A stretch of 39,835 nt of DNA from CAZWVM01 sp964637705 (GTDB lineage: Bacteria > UBA8481): the NCBI GenBank assembly GCA_964637705.1, contig CAZWVM010000007.1, positions 1-39,835 of the forward strand. The letters run 5' to 3'. Of this stretch, positions 32,239-39,835 are shown in pieces (positions within the stretch are counted from its first letter, which is position 1; every line of letters begins with the position of its first letter). Both the position numbers and the translations under genes were made by a program. The notes under the pieces are model-generated. The model made no database searches. It had not been told where the DNA came from and saw only the letters and a list, made by a program, of their open reading frames with translations.

Positions 32239-34569
32239 TCATTGCGAGGCGATGGAGATCCGAAACCGACCAATCCTGCCGATCCAGCGGTCGACAAGCG
32301 GGGTCTCCGCGTCGATGTCGTATACGACAAGCCGGAAGGGTCGGGTCGCGGTCCCCGTGATCCTGATCGCCTCCGACTGGTTGTTCCTCCTCGAAGCGAT
32401 CAGCGTGACGACGGCGTCACCGACCCTCAGTCGGCGGGCCCCATGCCGCTCCAGTCGCCCGATCCGCCACGTCAAGGTCCGCTCGGCGCCGTTCACTTCG
32501 AACCCGAGGATGTTCTCGATGAGGAGAGCGACGGGGCCCAGGCCCGACCAACCGCAGAACTTCTGGCGAACGAGTTGCGTCGCGTCCCAGCGCGTCGCCG
32601 GCGCGTCCTCCTCCGGAGAATAGGCCTCCCAGATCTGCTTCAGCCCGTCGCCGTTGCGGGGAATGTTCGTCTCCGTCAGGGGCGGCAGGGGCCTATCCGG
32701 GCCCGGCACGAACATCGAGAAGACCCGCGCCATCCGCTCAACGTGGTTTTCGGCCGCCTCGCGCGCGAAAGCACGGTCGTAGCGCTCGACACCCTTGATG
32801 ACCGCGTAGTTCGTCGGAGCCCAGACGCCCCCGCGCCAGTAGTGCCCACCCGGGTCGTAGACGGGATCGTCCGCGGAGAGCGTCGGAAAGAGGTGAGGGC
32901 GGAAGAATTCCGAAGGGTTCTTGAGATGAAGTTCGATGAGTGCGCTCGCCTGTTCCGAGGAGGCAATCTCCGCGAGCATCGGCCAGAAGGAGGCGATCGT
33001 CTTGCGGCGATGCCACGCTCCCTCCTCCGTCCGGTCGTAATAGAGGCCGTCATCTTCGCACCAGAGGGCGTCGTTGATCGCGTCCCTGAGCACGGCATAT
33101 TCATGGTCGTATCGACCGGCGAGCGCCTCGTCGCCGGCGACGCGCGCCAGGCGCGCGATCGAGAGCGCGGCAAGAGCCTGCTGGGCGGAGAGGTCGATCC
33201 ACGCGCCGCGCCGCACGAACTCCTCCCTCGGAGAGTTGTCCATCCCCGAGCCGAGATCCGTGATGAAGTAGAGACCCTGCCCCCGCTCGCCGCGCGCGTT
33301 CGCCTTGCACCAGGCGAAGTATCGATCGAGAACGGGCAGGACGCGGCCGAGTCGCGACGTGTCGCCGGTCACCTTCCAATACTTCCACTCGACCCAGGCG
33401 AAGAGCGGCGGGTTGATGTCGTTTTCGCCCGTGGCCAGGCCCGTCCGCTCGTCGTAGCAACGGCAGATGTAGCCGTCGGAAGCGCGCTGGTGGTTGTAGA
33501 AGTTGTCCAGAGCCGCCATCGCCGGAAAGACCGGCAACCCGTAGAGCGCGTAGGCGGCCATGAAGCAGGAATCCCACTGGAAGATGTTCTCGTTGAAACC
33601 CTCGTCGATGTAGCGGCTCACGAATCCTTTCGAGACGTCGCCGCGCGTGATCTTCTCGTGCATGAAGCGCCAGGCCGCCCAGTAGAGATCAATCCATTCG
33701 CGGCGACCTTCGAGGATCGGCTCGGGGAGCCGGCGTCGAACGGAAGCCGGAAGCGGCGGCGCCGGGGGAGGCTCGGGCGGGAAGGTCACCTCGAGCGCTC
33801 CGGCGAAGCCCGGGTGGACCAGGCGATAGGCACGGCCCGGTTTCACGGGGCCGAAGATCTCGAGCCGGAACTCGTCGACGGTTCCCGAACCGGAGCATGC
33901 GAAGTTCAACCGGGGATCGAATCGAAAACCCTGCGAACGGCGTGAGGCCGGGCGCAGCTCGCCGGGCGGCAGGAGCGTCATCCGGCCCAGAGTCCGGACG
34001 CTGACGCTCCAGCGCCCCGGTGATGCCTCCCGGGGCGAAGCGGACAACAAGCGCGGTCCGGTCTCCCCGGCCGCGTGGACGCGGGGGTCCCCGGAAAACA
34101 CGGCGCAAGTACCGCCTCCGGCGAGGTTCCATGACTGGTCGACACCGGGATCCTTCTCCCAGCCGTCGGTCCTCACGATGAAATTCACGGTGCCGGATCG
34201 TCCGGCGACCGCGGAGCGCTCAAGACGAAGGTAGGCGACTCCGTCCGCGACCCCTGAGAACGGGATGACGCGGCCGGAGTGCTGGTCGCTCCAGGTCCAG
34301 ACACTCCACTTCTCGTAAGCGGCGTCCGGGCGCCGGTAGAAGAGGACGAACTCGGTGTCGCCCGGCGAGAGGCGGCGGGAGACCGCCAGGATCCGCTCCG
34401 CCTCCGGAAGCTCGGGCGGCACGATCGGTCCGTGGTCCGGCAGGCGACTTGCCATCGTCCTCTCTCCTTTCGCGTCCGCAGAAGGCGACACGGGCCGTTC
34501 CGCAGCCGAGATCCCGGCGAGAAGCAAGACCGACGACAGGAGAGCGCCAAGAGCGGCGATCCGGTTCAG
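32239..34569 (-). CDS. Secreted glycoside hydrolase: PUD-like domain plus trehalase/GH63-like (alpha/alpha)6 domain, apparent CTG start
   Basis: With a CTG start overlapping the CDF stop (CTGA), the 776-residue product begins with a signal peptide: NRIAALGALLSSVLLLAG then ISAAERP. Residues about 50-150 resemble the pullulanase-associated carbohydrate-binding domain (FVLFYRRPDAAYEKWSVWTW, FIVRTDGWEKD). Residues about 290-740 are an (alpha/alpha)6 catalytic domain of the GH63/GH37-like superfamily: FQWDSCFMAAYAL, ENDINPPLFAWVEW, MDNSPREE and GGHYWRGGVWAPTNYAVIKG. The conserved acidic positions are present. The conventional alternative is an ATG at 34455 with a strong AAAGGAG site, which would give a cytoplasmic protein without the signal. 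Substrate is unknown, probably an alpha-glucoside. Confidence 0.8.
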   Translation of the reverse strand: MNRIAALGALLSSVLLLAGISAAERPVSPSADAKGERTMASRLPDHGPIVPPELPEAERILAVSRRLSPGDTEFVLFYRRPDAAYEKWSVWTWSDQHSGRVIPFSGVADGVAYLRLERSAVAGRSGTVNFIVRTDGWEKDPGVDQSWNLAGGGTCAVFSGDPRVHAAGETGPRLLSASPREASPGRWSVSVRTLGRMTLLPPGELRPASRRSQGFRFDPRLNFACSGSGTVDEFRLEIFGPVKPGRAYRLVHPGFAGALEVTFPPEPPPAPPLPASVRRRLPEPILEGRREWIDLYWAAWRFMHEKITRGDVSKGFVSRYIDEGFNENIFQWDSCFMAAYALYGLPVFPAMAALDNFYNHQRASDGYICRCYDERTGLATGENDINPPLFAWVEWKYWKVTGDTSRLGRVLPVLDRYFAWCKANARGERGQGLYFITDLGSGMDNSPREEFVRRGAWIDLSAQQALAALSIARLARVAGDEALAGRYDHEYAVLRDAINDALWCEDDGLYYDRTEEGAWHRRKTIASFWPMLAEIASSEQASALIELHLKNPSEFFRPHLFPTLSADDPVYDPGGHYWRGGVWAPTNYAVIKGVERYDRAFAREAAENHVERMARVFSMFVPGPDRPLPPLTETNIPRNGDGLKQIWEAYSPEEDAPATRWDATQLVRQKFCGWSGLGPVALLIENILGFEVNGAERTLTWRIGRLERHGARRLRVGDAVVTLIASRRNNQSEAIRITGTATRPFRLVVYDIDAETPLVDRWIGRIGRFRISIASQ

Positions 34570-35542
34570 GCCGACGTCCCCCTCGGCTTCCCGCCGGTCT
34601 CCGGCTCGATGTGCACCATGACATCCTCGATGCGCGTGTCCGCGGCCCGGATCGCGTTCTTGATCTCGTGCCCGATGCGATGCCCCTCGGTCACGGACAG
34701 GTTGCCGTCCACCGAGACGTGCAGATCCACGAAGAACTTCGGGCCGGCGCGGCGGATGCGGCGCCGGTCGGACCCGGTCACCCCCGGGACCGACAGGGCG
34801 GTCTTCATGACCCGCTCCTCGATCTCCGGCGGAGGCGCCGCATCCATGATCTCGGCCACGGCCGGCCGTGCGAGATGATAGGCGTTGAAGGCGATGATGC
34901 CGTAGGCGCCGAACCCATTATGTCGCCAACGGCCGTCTGTTCTATTTTATAGGGTTTGAAGGCGATCTTGCGTGAGGCGAGGAGCGCGGCCCAGTCGTCC
35001 GCGGAGGCGAAGGAAGGGCCGCCGTAGAGGGCGATCGCGATGCCGATGAAGGCGGCGGCGGACGTGATCGCGTCGGACCGGTGGTGCCAGGCGTCGGCCT
35101 TGACCGCCGTGCTGTCTCCCTCGTCGCCGATCTTGAAGACGAAGCGGAAGAGCCCCTCCTTCGTCACAATGACCGCGACGAGGACAAGGAGCGTCCAGGG
35201 AGCGGGACTGTAGTGAGGCGATAGGATCTCCTCGATGCTCTGGAAGGCGATGAGAAGGGCCGCCACGCCGAGGGCCCCCGCGACGATGAAGGCGGCGAGG
35301 GGCTCGGCCTTGCCGTGCCCGTAGGGATGATCCTCGTCGGGCGGCTGCACCGAGATCTTCAACCCGCCATACACGATCATCGAGACGACGATATCGGAGG
35401 TCGACTCGATGGCGTCCGCGATCAGGGCGTAGGTGTTGCCCAGGACCCCCGCGGTGCCCTTGACGGCGGCCAGGCACGCATTGATGCCGATGCCGACCAG
35501 GACGGCGCGAATACCCTTCTGCTGGGAGCCCGACATCTCCAT
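34566..35542 (-). pseudogene. Cation diffusion facilitator transporter, frameshifted
   Basis: This CDF-type divalent-metal exporter is split over two frames. The N-terminal part (34805-35542) has about five TM helices, a family linker DHPYGHGKAE (71-80), ADAIESTSD in TM2 (E46 where His or Asp is usual) and the metal site HHRSD (H153/D157) in TM5. After about residue 190 the frame passes through a 52-bp segment resembling the sequence that follows it, then goes out of phase. The cytoplasmic domain (PEIEERVMKTALSVPGV, FFVDLHVSVDGNLSVTEGH, IEDVMVHIEPE) continues in another frame to the stop at 34566. Unless recoded or an assembly artefact, the protein is broken. The ATG is six bases after TACGAT. 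Confidence 0.82.
34844..34966 (-). repeat. Diverged 52-bp tandem duplication inside the CDF gene
   Basis: Segments 34844-34895 and 34915-34966 align without gaps at 39 of 52 positions, offset by 71 bases, which is not a multiple of three and causes the frameshift. Both read as the same CDF region (IAFNAYHLARPAVAEIMDAAP and IAFKPYKIEQTAVGDIMGSAP). The second-named copy is AT-richer than the gene around it. Confidence 0.8.
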
Positions 35543-35548
35543 CCCCCC

Positions 35549-35554
35549 ATCGTA
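35549..35554 (-). promoter_or_regulatory. -10 hexamer TACGAT of the CDF gene, leaderless type
   Basis: TACGAT is followed by GGGGGG and the ATG. No convincing -35 is seen. The GGGGGG could alternatively be read as an extreme Shine-Dalgarno but lies directly against the start. Confidence 0.45.
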
Positions 35555-35575
35555 GCGGATCAGGGGGCGAAAGGC

Positions 35576-38500
35576 CTAGAGCGATTGAAGGCGAGAAAGA
35601 AAACCCTCGGCATCGCCCACGTGGAGCTTCATTGCTCCCACGAGCGCCCGGGCGGCGCGCAACGTCGAGATCACCGGAACGCCGTGGGCAAGAGACGCGA
35701 GGTCGATACGCCGCGCATCCCCCGCGCCCTGCGCGTCGGAGCGGGTATTGATGACGAGCGAAATCTCGCCACGAACGATTCCATCGACGATTTCCGGCGA
35801 GCCCTCGGAGATCTTCCGGACGCTCTTGACCTTCAGGCCGTGGCCGGAGAGAAAACCGGCGGTCCCGGTCGTCGCCCAGAGCGAGAAGTTCATCGCCGCA
35901 AGGCGGCGAGCAAGATCGAGGACCGGCTCCTTGTCGCGGTTGGCGACCGTGATGAGGACGCCGCCCGCGCGGGGCAGGCGGCTGCCGGCCGCGAGCTGGG
36001 ACTTGAGGAACGCCTCCTCGAAGGTCTTCCCGATGCCCATCACTTCGCCGGTCGAACGCATCTCGGGCGAAAGCACCGGATCGACGTTCTGGAAGCGGTT
36101 GAAAGGCAGGACGACCTCCTTGACGTAATAGAGCCCGCGCGGCGAACCGTCCGACAATCCCATTTCGTCGAAGGTCTTCCCCAGCATGACGCGGGCCGCG
36201 ACGCCGGACCAGGAGACGCCCGTGGCCTTCTCGAGGAAAGGAATCGTGCGCGAGGCGCGAGGATTCACCTCGATGATATAGACCTTCCCGTCCTTGACCG
36301 CGAACTGGACGTTGATGAGGCCGCAGACGTCCAGTTCGTCGGCGATCCGCCGCGTCACATCGGTCATCTCCGCCACGATCTCGGGCGGCAGCGAGTAGGG
36401 CGGGAAGGAGGCGGCCGAGTCGCCCGAGTGGACGCCCGCGGGCTCCACGTGCTCCATGATGCCGGCGATCACGGTGCGGCGGCCGTCGCGCACCGCGTCG
36501 GCGTCGGCCTCGATCGCCGCGTCGAGGTATTCATCGATGAGCAGGGGTTTCCCGTCGGAGGCCTCGAGCGCCTCGGCGGCGAGCGTCTTCAATTCATCCT
36601 CGGAGCGCGCCACCTGCATCGCGCGGCCGCCGAGCACGTAGGAGGGCCGGACGAGGACGGGATACCCGATCGCACGGGCGGCCTCGAGCGCGGCGTCGAC
36701 GCCGAGGACCGTCGAGTTGGCGGGCTGCCGCAGGCCGAGCTTGCGGATCAGTTCCGCGAATCGCTCGCGGTCCTCCGCCCGATCGATCGACTCGACGCTG
36801 GTGCCGAGGATCTTCACGCCGCGAGCGGCCAGGCCCCGGGCGATCGAGAGCGGGGTCTGCCCGCCGATCGCCACGATCACGCCCTTCGCCTTCGAGGCGT
36901 TCCAGATGTCCAGAACGTCCTCGACGACGACGGGCTCGAAGAAGAGCCTGTCGGAGGTGTCGTAGTCGGTCGAGACCGTCTCCGGGTTCGAGTTCACCAT
37001 GATGACCTCATACCCGTCCTCGCGGAGACCCGCGACGGCGTGGCAGCAGCAGCAGTCGAACTCGATCCCCTGCCCGATCCGGTTCGGCCCGCTCCCGAGG
37101 ATGATGACGCGCTGCTTCTCGAGCGAGATCTTCACCTCGGTCTCGTCGCCGAAGGTCCCGTAGTAGTACGGCGTCACGGCCTCGAACTCGCCGGCGCAGG
37201 TGTCGACGCACTTGTACACGCGGTTGAGACCCATGGCCTCGCGGCGCCGCCGGATCTCGTCCTCGTTCGTCCCGCAGAGAAATCCCAGCTGGATGTCGGA
37301 GTAGCCGAGGCGCTTCGCCTCGCGAAGCGAGCACTCGTCGGGAGTCCCCGTCTTCTGCAGGGCGTCCTCGAAGGCGACGAGACGTTCGATCTGGGCGATG
37401 AACCAGAGGTCGATGTGCGAAAGCCGCGCGATCTCCGCCGCGGAGACGCCCATCATCAGGGCGTATTTCACGGCGAAGAGCCGGTCGCAGTTCGGGTGCT
37501 CGATCTTGTAGAGCATCTCGCGGAGGAAGGCCTGCCGCTCCGCATCGTCCGCCGGACGCCCCCGGAGCGAGCGGCAGACGCCGTCCAATCCCTTGCCGTC
37601 GGCCGCGAGGCCCGGGCGCCCGATCTCGAGGCCCCGGAAGGCCTTCTGCAGGCTCTCCGGGAAGGTCCTCCCGATCGCCATCACCTCGCCGACCGACTTC
37701 ATCGAGGTCGTGAGCGTCTGGTCCGCCTCCTTGAACTTCTCGAAGGCGAAGCGCGGGATCTTGGTGACGACGTAGTCGAGCGCCGGCTCGAAGGCGGCCT
37801 TGGTGCGGCCCGTGATGTCGTTGTCGATCTCGTCGAGGAGATACCCGGCCGCCAACAGCGCCGCGATCTTGGCGATCGGGAAGCCGGTGGCCTTGGACGC
37901 GAGGGCGGAGGAACGGGAGACGCGCGGGTTCATCTCGATCGCGAGCATCCGGCCCGTGACGGGATGGAGCGCGAATTGCACGTTGGAACCGCCCGTCTCG
38001 ACGCCGACCCCGCGCATGATCGCGAAGGCGGCATCGCGCATCGGCTGGTAGAGGCGATCCGAGAGGGTCATCGCCGGCGCGACCGTGATCGAGTCTCCCG
38101 TGTGCACGCCCATGGGATCGATGTTCTCGATGACGCAGATGACGACGCAGCGGTCCGCCGCGTCGCGCATCACCTCCAGCTCGAACTCCTTCCACCCGAC
38201 CAGGCACTCCTCGAGGAGCACCTCGTGCACCGGCGAGGCGACGAGGCCGATCTGCAGCATCGAGCGCAGTTCCTCCTCGTTGCGGGCGATGCCGGATCCG
38301 GTGCCGCCGAGAGTGAAAGCCGGTCGCAGGACCAGGGGATAGCCCAACTCGGCGGCGATCTTCAATCCGTCGGCGAGCGTGCAGGCGACGACCGCGCGCG
38401 GCACCTCGACGCCCACCGATCGACAGACCTCGCGGAAGGCCTCGCGGTCCTCGCCCTTGCGGATCGCCTCCATCGAGGCGCCGATCAGCTTGACACCGTG

Positions 38501-38830
38501 CTTCGTGAGAATCCCCTCGTCGTGGAGCTGCTTGGAGAGGTTCAGGCCGGTCTGGCCGCCCATCGTCGAGAGAATCGCGTCGGGCTTCTCGATCGCGAGG
38601 ATGCGGTCCATCGAGGCCACGTTCAGGGGCTCGATGTATGTCGCGTCCGCGATCTCAGGATCCGTCATGATCGTGGCCGGGTTGGAATTCACGAGGATCG
38701 TGCGGAATCCCTCCCGCTTCAGGGCCTTCGCCGCCTGCGTGCCGGAGTAGTCGAACTCGCAGGCCTGCCCGATGACGATGGGACCGGCACCGACGATGAG
38801 GATCGAGGAGATGTCCGTGCGCCTAGGCAT
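35576..38830 (-). CDS. carB: Carbamoyl-phosphate synthase large subunit
   Basis: This full-length subunit of 1084 residues makes carbamoyl phosphate from bicarbonate, ammonia delivered by CarA and two ATP, for pyrimidines and arginine. Seen in order are the first ATP-grasp synthetase half (ILIVGAGPIVIGQACEFDYSG, MGGQTGLNLSKQL, EMNPRVSRSSALASKATG) and the oligomerisation domain at about 400-550. The second half repeats the pattern (ILGSGPNRIGQGIEFD, GGQTPLSIARGLA, EVNPRASRTIPFLEKATG). The C-terminal MGS-like allosteric domain starts near 940 (NFSLWATTGTAGFLSGHGLKV). GPIVIGQACEFDYSGTQA is slightly unusual, with Val where Ile is common. Its ATG overlaps the carA end by eight bases. Confidence 0.98.
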   Translation of the reverse strand: MPRRTDISSILIVGAGPIVIGQACEFDYSGTQAAKALKREGFRTILVNSNPATIMTDPEIADATYIEPLNVASMDRILAIEKPDAILSTMGGQTGLNLSKQLHDEGILTKHGVKLIGASMEAIRKGEDREAFREVCRSVGVEVPRAVVACTLADGLKIAAELGYPLVLRPAFTLGGTGSGIARNEEELRSMLQIGLVASPVHEVLLEECLVGWKEFELEVMRDAADRCVVICVIENIDPMGVHTGDSITVAPAMTLSDRLYQPMRDAAFAIMRGVGVETGGSNVQFALHPVTGRMLAIEMNPRVSRSSALASKATGFPIAKIAALLAAGYLLDEIDNDITGRTKAAFEPALDYVVTKIPRFAFEKFKEADQTLTTSMKSVGEVMAIGRTFPESLQKAFRGLEIGRPGLAADGKGLDGVCRSLRGRPADDAERQAFLREMLYKIEHPNCDRLFAVKYALMMGVSAAEIARLSHIDLWFIAQIERLVAFEDALQKTGTPDECSLREAKRLGYSDIQLGFLCGTNEDEIRRRREAMGLNRVYKCVDTCAGEFEAVTPYYYGTFGDETEVKISLEKQRVIILGSGPNRIGQGIEFDCCCCHAVAGLREDGYEVIMVNSNPETVSTDYDTSDRLFFEPVVVEDVLDIWNASKAKGVIVAIGGQTPLSIARGLAARGVKILGTSVESIDRAEDRERFAELIRKLGLRQPANSTVLGVDAALEAARAIGYPVLVRPSYVLGGRAMQVARSEDELKTLAAEALEASDGKPLLIDEYLDAAIEADADAVRDGRRTVIAGIMEHVEPAGVHSGDSAASFPPYSLPPEIVAEMTDVTRRIADELDVCGLINVQFAVKDGKVYIIEVNPRASRTIPFLEKATGVSWSGVAARVMLGKTFDEMGLSDGSPRGLYYVKEVVLPFNRFQNVDPVLSPEMRSTGEVMGIGKTFEEAFLKSQLAAGSRLPRAGGVLITVANRDKEPVLDLARRLAAMNFSLWATTGTAGFLSGHGLKVKSVRKISEGSPEIVDGIVRGEISLVINTRSDAQGAGDARRIDLASLAHGVPVISTLRAARALVGAMKLHVGDAEGFLSRLQSL

Positions 38831-39835
38831 GAGTCACGCCCTTCAGGAACCGCTCGAACCGCTCCGCAGACTCCAGGGGCCCGGGGCGCGCCTCGGGGTG
38901 ATACTGCACCGAGAAGGCCGGGGCGTCGGTCAGGCGGATTCCCTCGTTCGTGCCGTCATACAGGTTCGTCTCAGTCGCCTCGGCGTTTCCGGGCAGGCTC
39001 GCGACGTCGACCGCGAAACCGTGGTTCTGCGATGTGATCACGATCTGCCTCGTCTTGAGGTCGATCACCGGGTGGTTTCCGCCCCGGTGGCCGAAGGGAA
39101 GCTTGTAGGTTCGACCGCCCGCCGCGTGGCAGAGCAGTTGATGGCCGAGGCAGATTCCGAAGATCGGAACCTTGCCGATGAGCGCGCGGATCTCGGCGGC
39201 GATCTCGGGCAGGGCCGCGGGGTCGCCGGGGCCGTTGGAGAGAAGGATGCCGGCGGGCCGGGAGGCGAGGATCTCGGCGGCCTTCGCGCGCGCCGGGAAG
39301 ATCGTGACGCGGCAGTCGCGGCCCGTCAGGGAATCCAGGATCCCCTGCTTCACGCCGAAGTCCATGAGCGCGATCGGGATGCGGCCCGCGGCGTTCACCA
39401 CCAGCGAACCGCCCGGCGCGCGGCTCTCGACGACGTCGACGAGATTCGCACCCGCCATCGTCGCAATCCCCCGGGCGCGTGCGACGAGTTCCTCGGCAGC
39501 CTCTCCGCGCGCGGAAACGACCGCGCGCATGGCGCCGGCCGTGCGGACCTTCCGGACCACCGCCCGCGTGTCAAGTCCCTCGATGCCGATCACGCCGTGC
39601 CGCTCGAGATACTCGTGCAACGTCACCTCGGGGCCCGTCGAGAGCGTCGAGGCGGAACTGTCGGCCACGACGAACCCGGCGACCTGGACGGACGCCGACT
39701 CCAGCGCCTCCACGTCGAAACTGTAGTTGCCCATGGGTGGAAACGACATGCAGACGATCTGCCGGCAATATGACGGATCCGTCAGGATCTCCTGGTAACC
39801 GGCATGAGAGGTATTGAAAACAAGTTCCCCCTCGG
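38823..39835 (-). CDS. carA: Carbamoyl-phosphate synthase small subunit (5' end cut by window)
   Basis: About 336 residues are visible. The reading frame is open to the right edge, where GELVFNTSHAGYQEILTDPSY and CRQIVCMSFPPMGNY-type sequence shows that the true start lies beyond the window, not at the internal ATG at 39749. The C-terminal half is a class I glutamine amidotransferase: nucleophile in GICLGHQLL, then YHPEARPGP supplying His and Glu, with GGRTYKLPFGHRGGNHPV before it. It releases ammonia from glutamine for CarB. Coupled to carB by an eight-base overlap. Confidence 0.97.
   Translation of the reverse strand, partial: EGELVFNTSHAGYQEILTDPSYCRQIVCMSFPPMGNYSFDVEALESASVQVAGFVVADSSASTLSTGPEVTLHEYLERHGVIGIEGLDTRAVVRKVRTAGAMRAVVSARGEAAEELVARARGIATMAGANLVDVVESRAPGGSLVVNAAGRIPIALMDFGVKQGILDSLTGRDCRVTIFPARAKAAEILASRPAGILLSNGPGDPAALPEIAAEIRALIGKVPIFGICLGHQLLCHAAGGRTYKLPFGHRGGNHPVIDLKTRQIVITSQNHGFAVDVASLPGNAEATETNLYDGTNEGIRLTDAPAFSVQYHPEARPGPLESAERFERFLKGVTHA

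Noticed and set aside
35315..39037. Very long plus-strand open frame opposite carB and carA
   Set aside because: It mirrors the codon structure of carB/carA on the other strand, has low-complexity Asp/Glu/Arg/His-rich translation and no recognisable domain: a high-GC antisense shadow.

Overview
This is a GC-rich bacterial chromosome segment, tightly packed and mostly read from the minus strand. It has a signal-peptide and lipoprotein-bearing envelope and housekeeping genes (carA-carB, purN, a long-form leuA, gdhA, menA-like). I cannot place the phylum from the sequence alone. There is no rRNA, tRNA, CRISPR array, prophage or plasmid backbone. The only mobile-type gene is a REP-associated (RAYT-type) Y1 transposase flanked by its own short repeats. 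Both ends cut genes: a PEP/pyruvate-binding protein on the left and carA on the right.

Layout. 1-5.1 kb: PEP/pyruvate-binding protein, a strong terminator, gdhA, and a RAYT whose reading frame runs without a stop into gdhA, bounded by outward-pointing 'GTGTCRGAGTGTCCCCC' repeats. 5.1-9.6 kb: purN, a TIGR01777-type epimerase with a pterin dehydratase, then a LURP-one-like protein with a CstA-type transporter on the plus strand. 9.6-14.5 kb: a TPR protein with a family-2 glycosyltransferase, and a copper P-type ATPase. 14.6-20.2 kb: a six-gene minus-strand run of PH-like small protein, SPFH/band-7 protein, ribbon-helix-helix regulator, DUF2207-like membrane protein ending in eight ACHX repeats, PqqD-radical SAM-SPASM enzyme and a four-TM protein. 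20.2-22.2 kb: leuA preceded by a leucine-rich leader peptide and an attenuator terminator. 22.2-26.3 kb: an unknown membrane-anchored protein, a lipoprotein, menA-like, a CPBP protease and a YkgJ-type Cys-cluster protein. 26.3-32.2 kb: a TetR-HlyD-ATPase-ATPase-permease-permease exporter, with the layout of E. coli ybhGFSR but YbhF split in two. 32.2-35.5 kb: a PUD plus (alpha/alpha)6 glycoside hydrolase and a CDF transporter gene broken by a diverged 52-bp duplication. 35.6-39.8 kb: carB and carA.

The most unusual locus is 14.6-20.2 kb. The predicted topology puts the Cys/His ACHX tail of the DUF2207-like protein in the cytoplasm, one base upstream of a radical SAM/SPASM enzyme of the kind that modifies Cys-containing peptides. 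This resembles the ACGX-peptide radical-SAM pairing, but with His in the third position and the repeat fused to a membrane protein. The operon's promoter carries three 7-bp direct repeats at exactly 11-bp spacing, a good operator for the RHH protein it encodes.

Two window-wide expression traits stand out. Eight genes have a TANNNT -10 hexamer ending exactly six bases before their ATG, which predicts leaderless mRNAs; genes without this hexamer that have a 5' leader carry good Shine-Dalgarno sites instead. Two genes, the CPBP protease and the glycoside hydrolase, keep their N-terminal membrane or signal segment only if translation starts at a CTG overlapping the upstream stop (CTGA).
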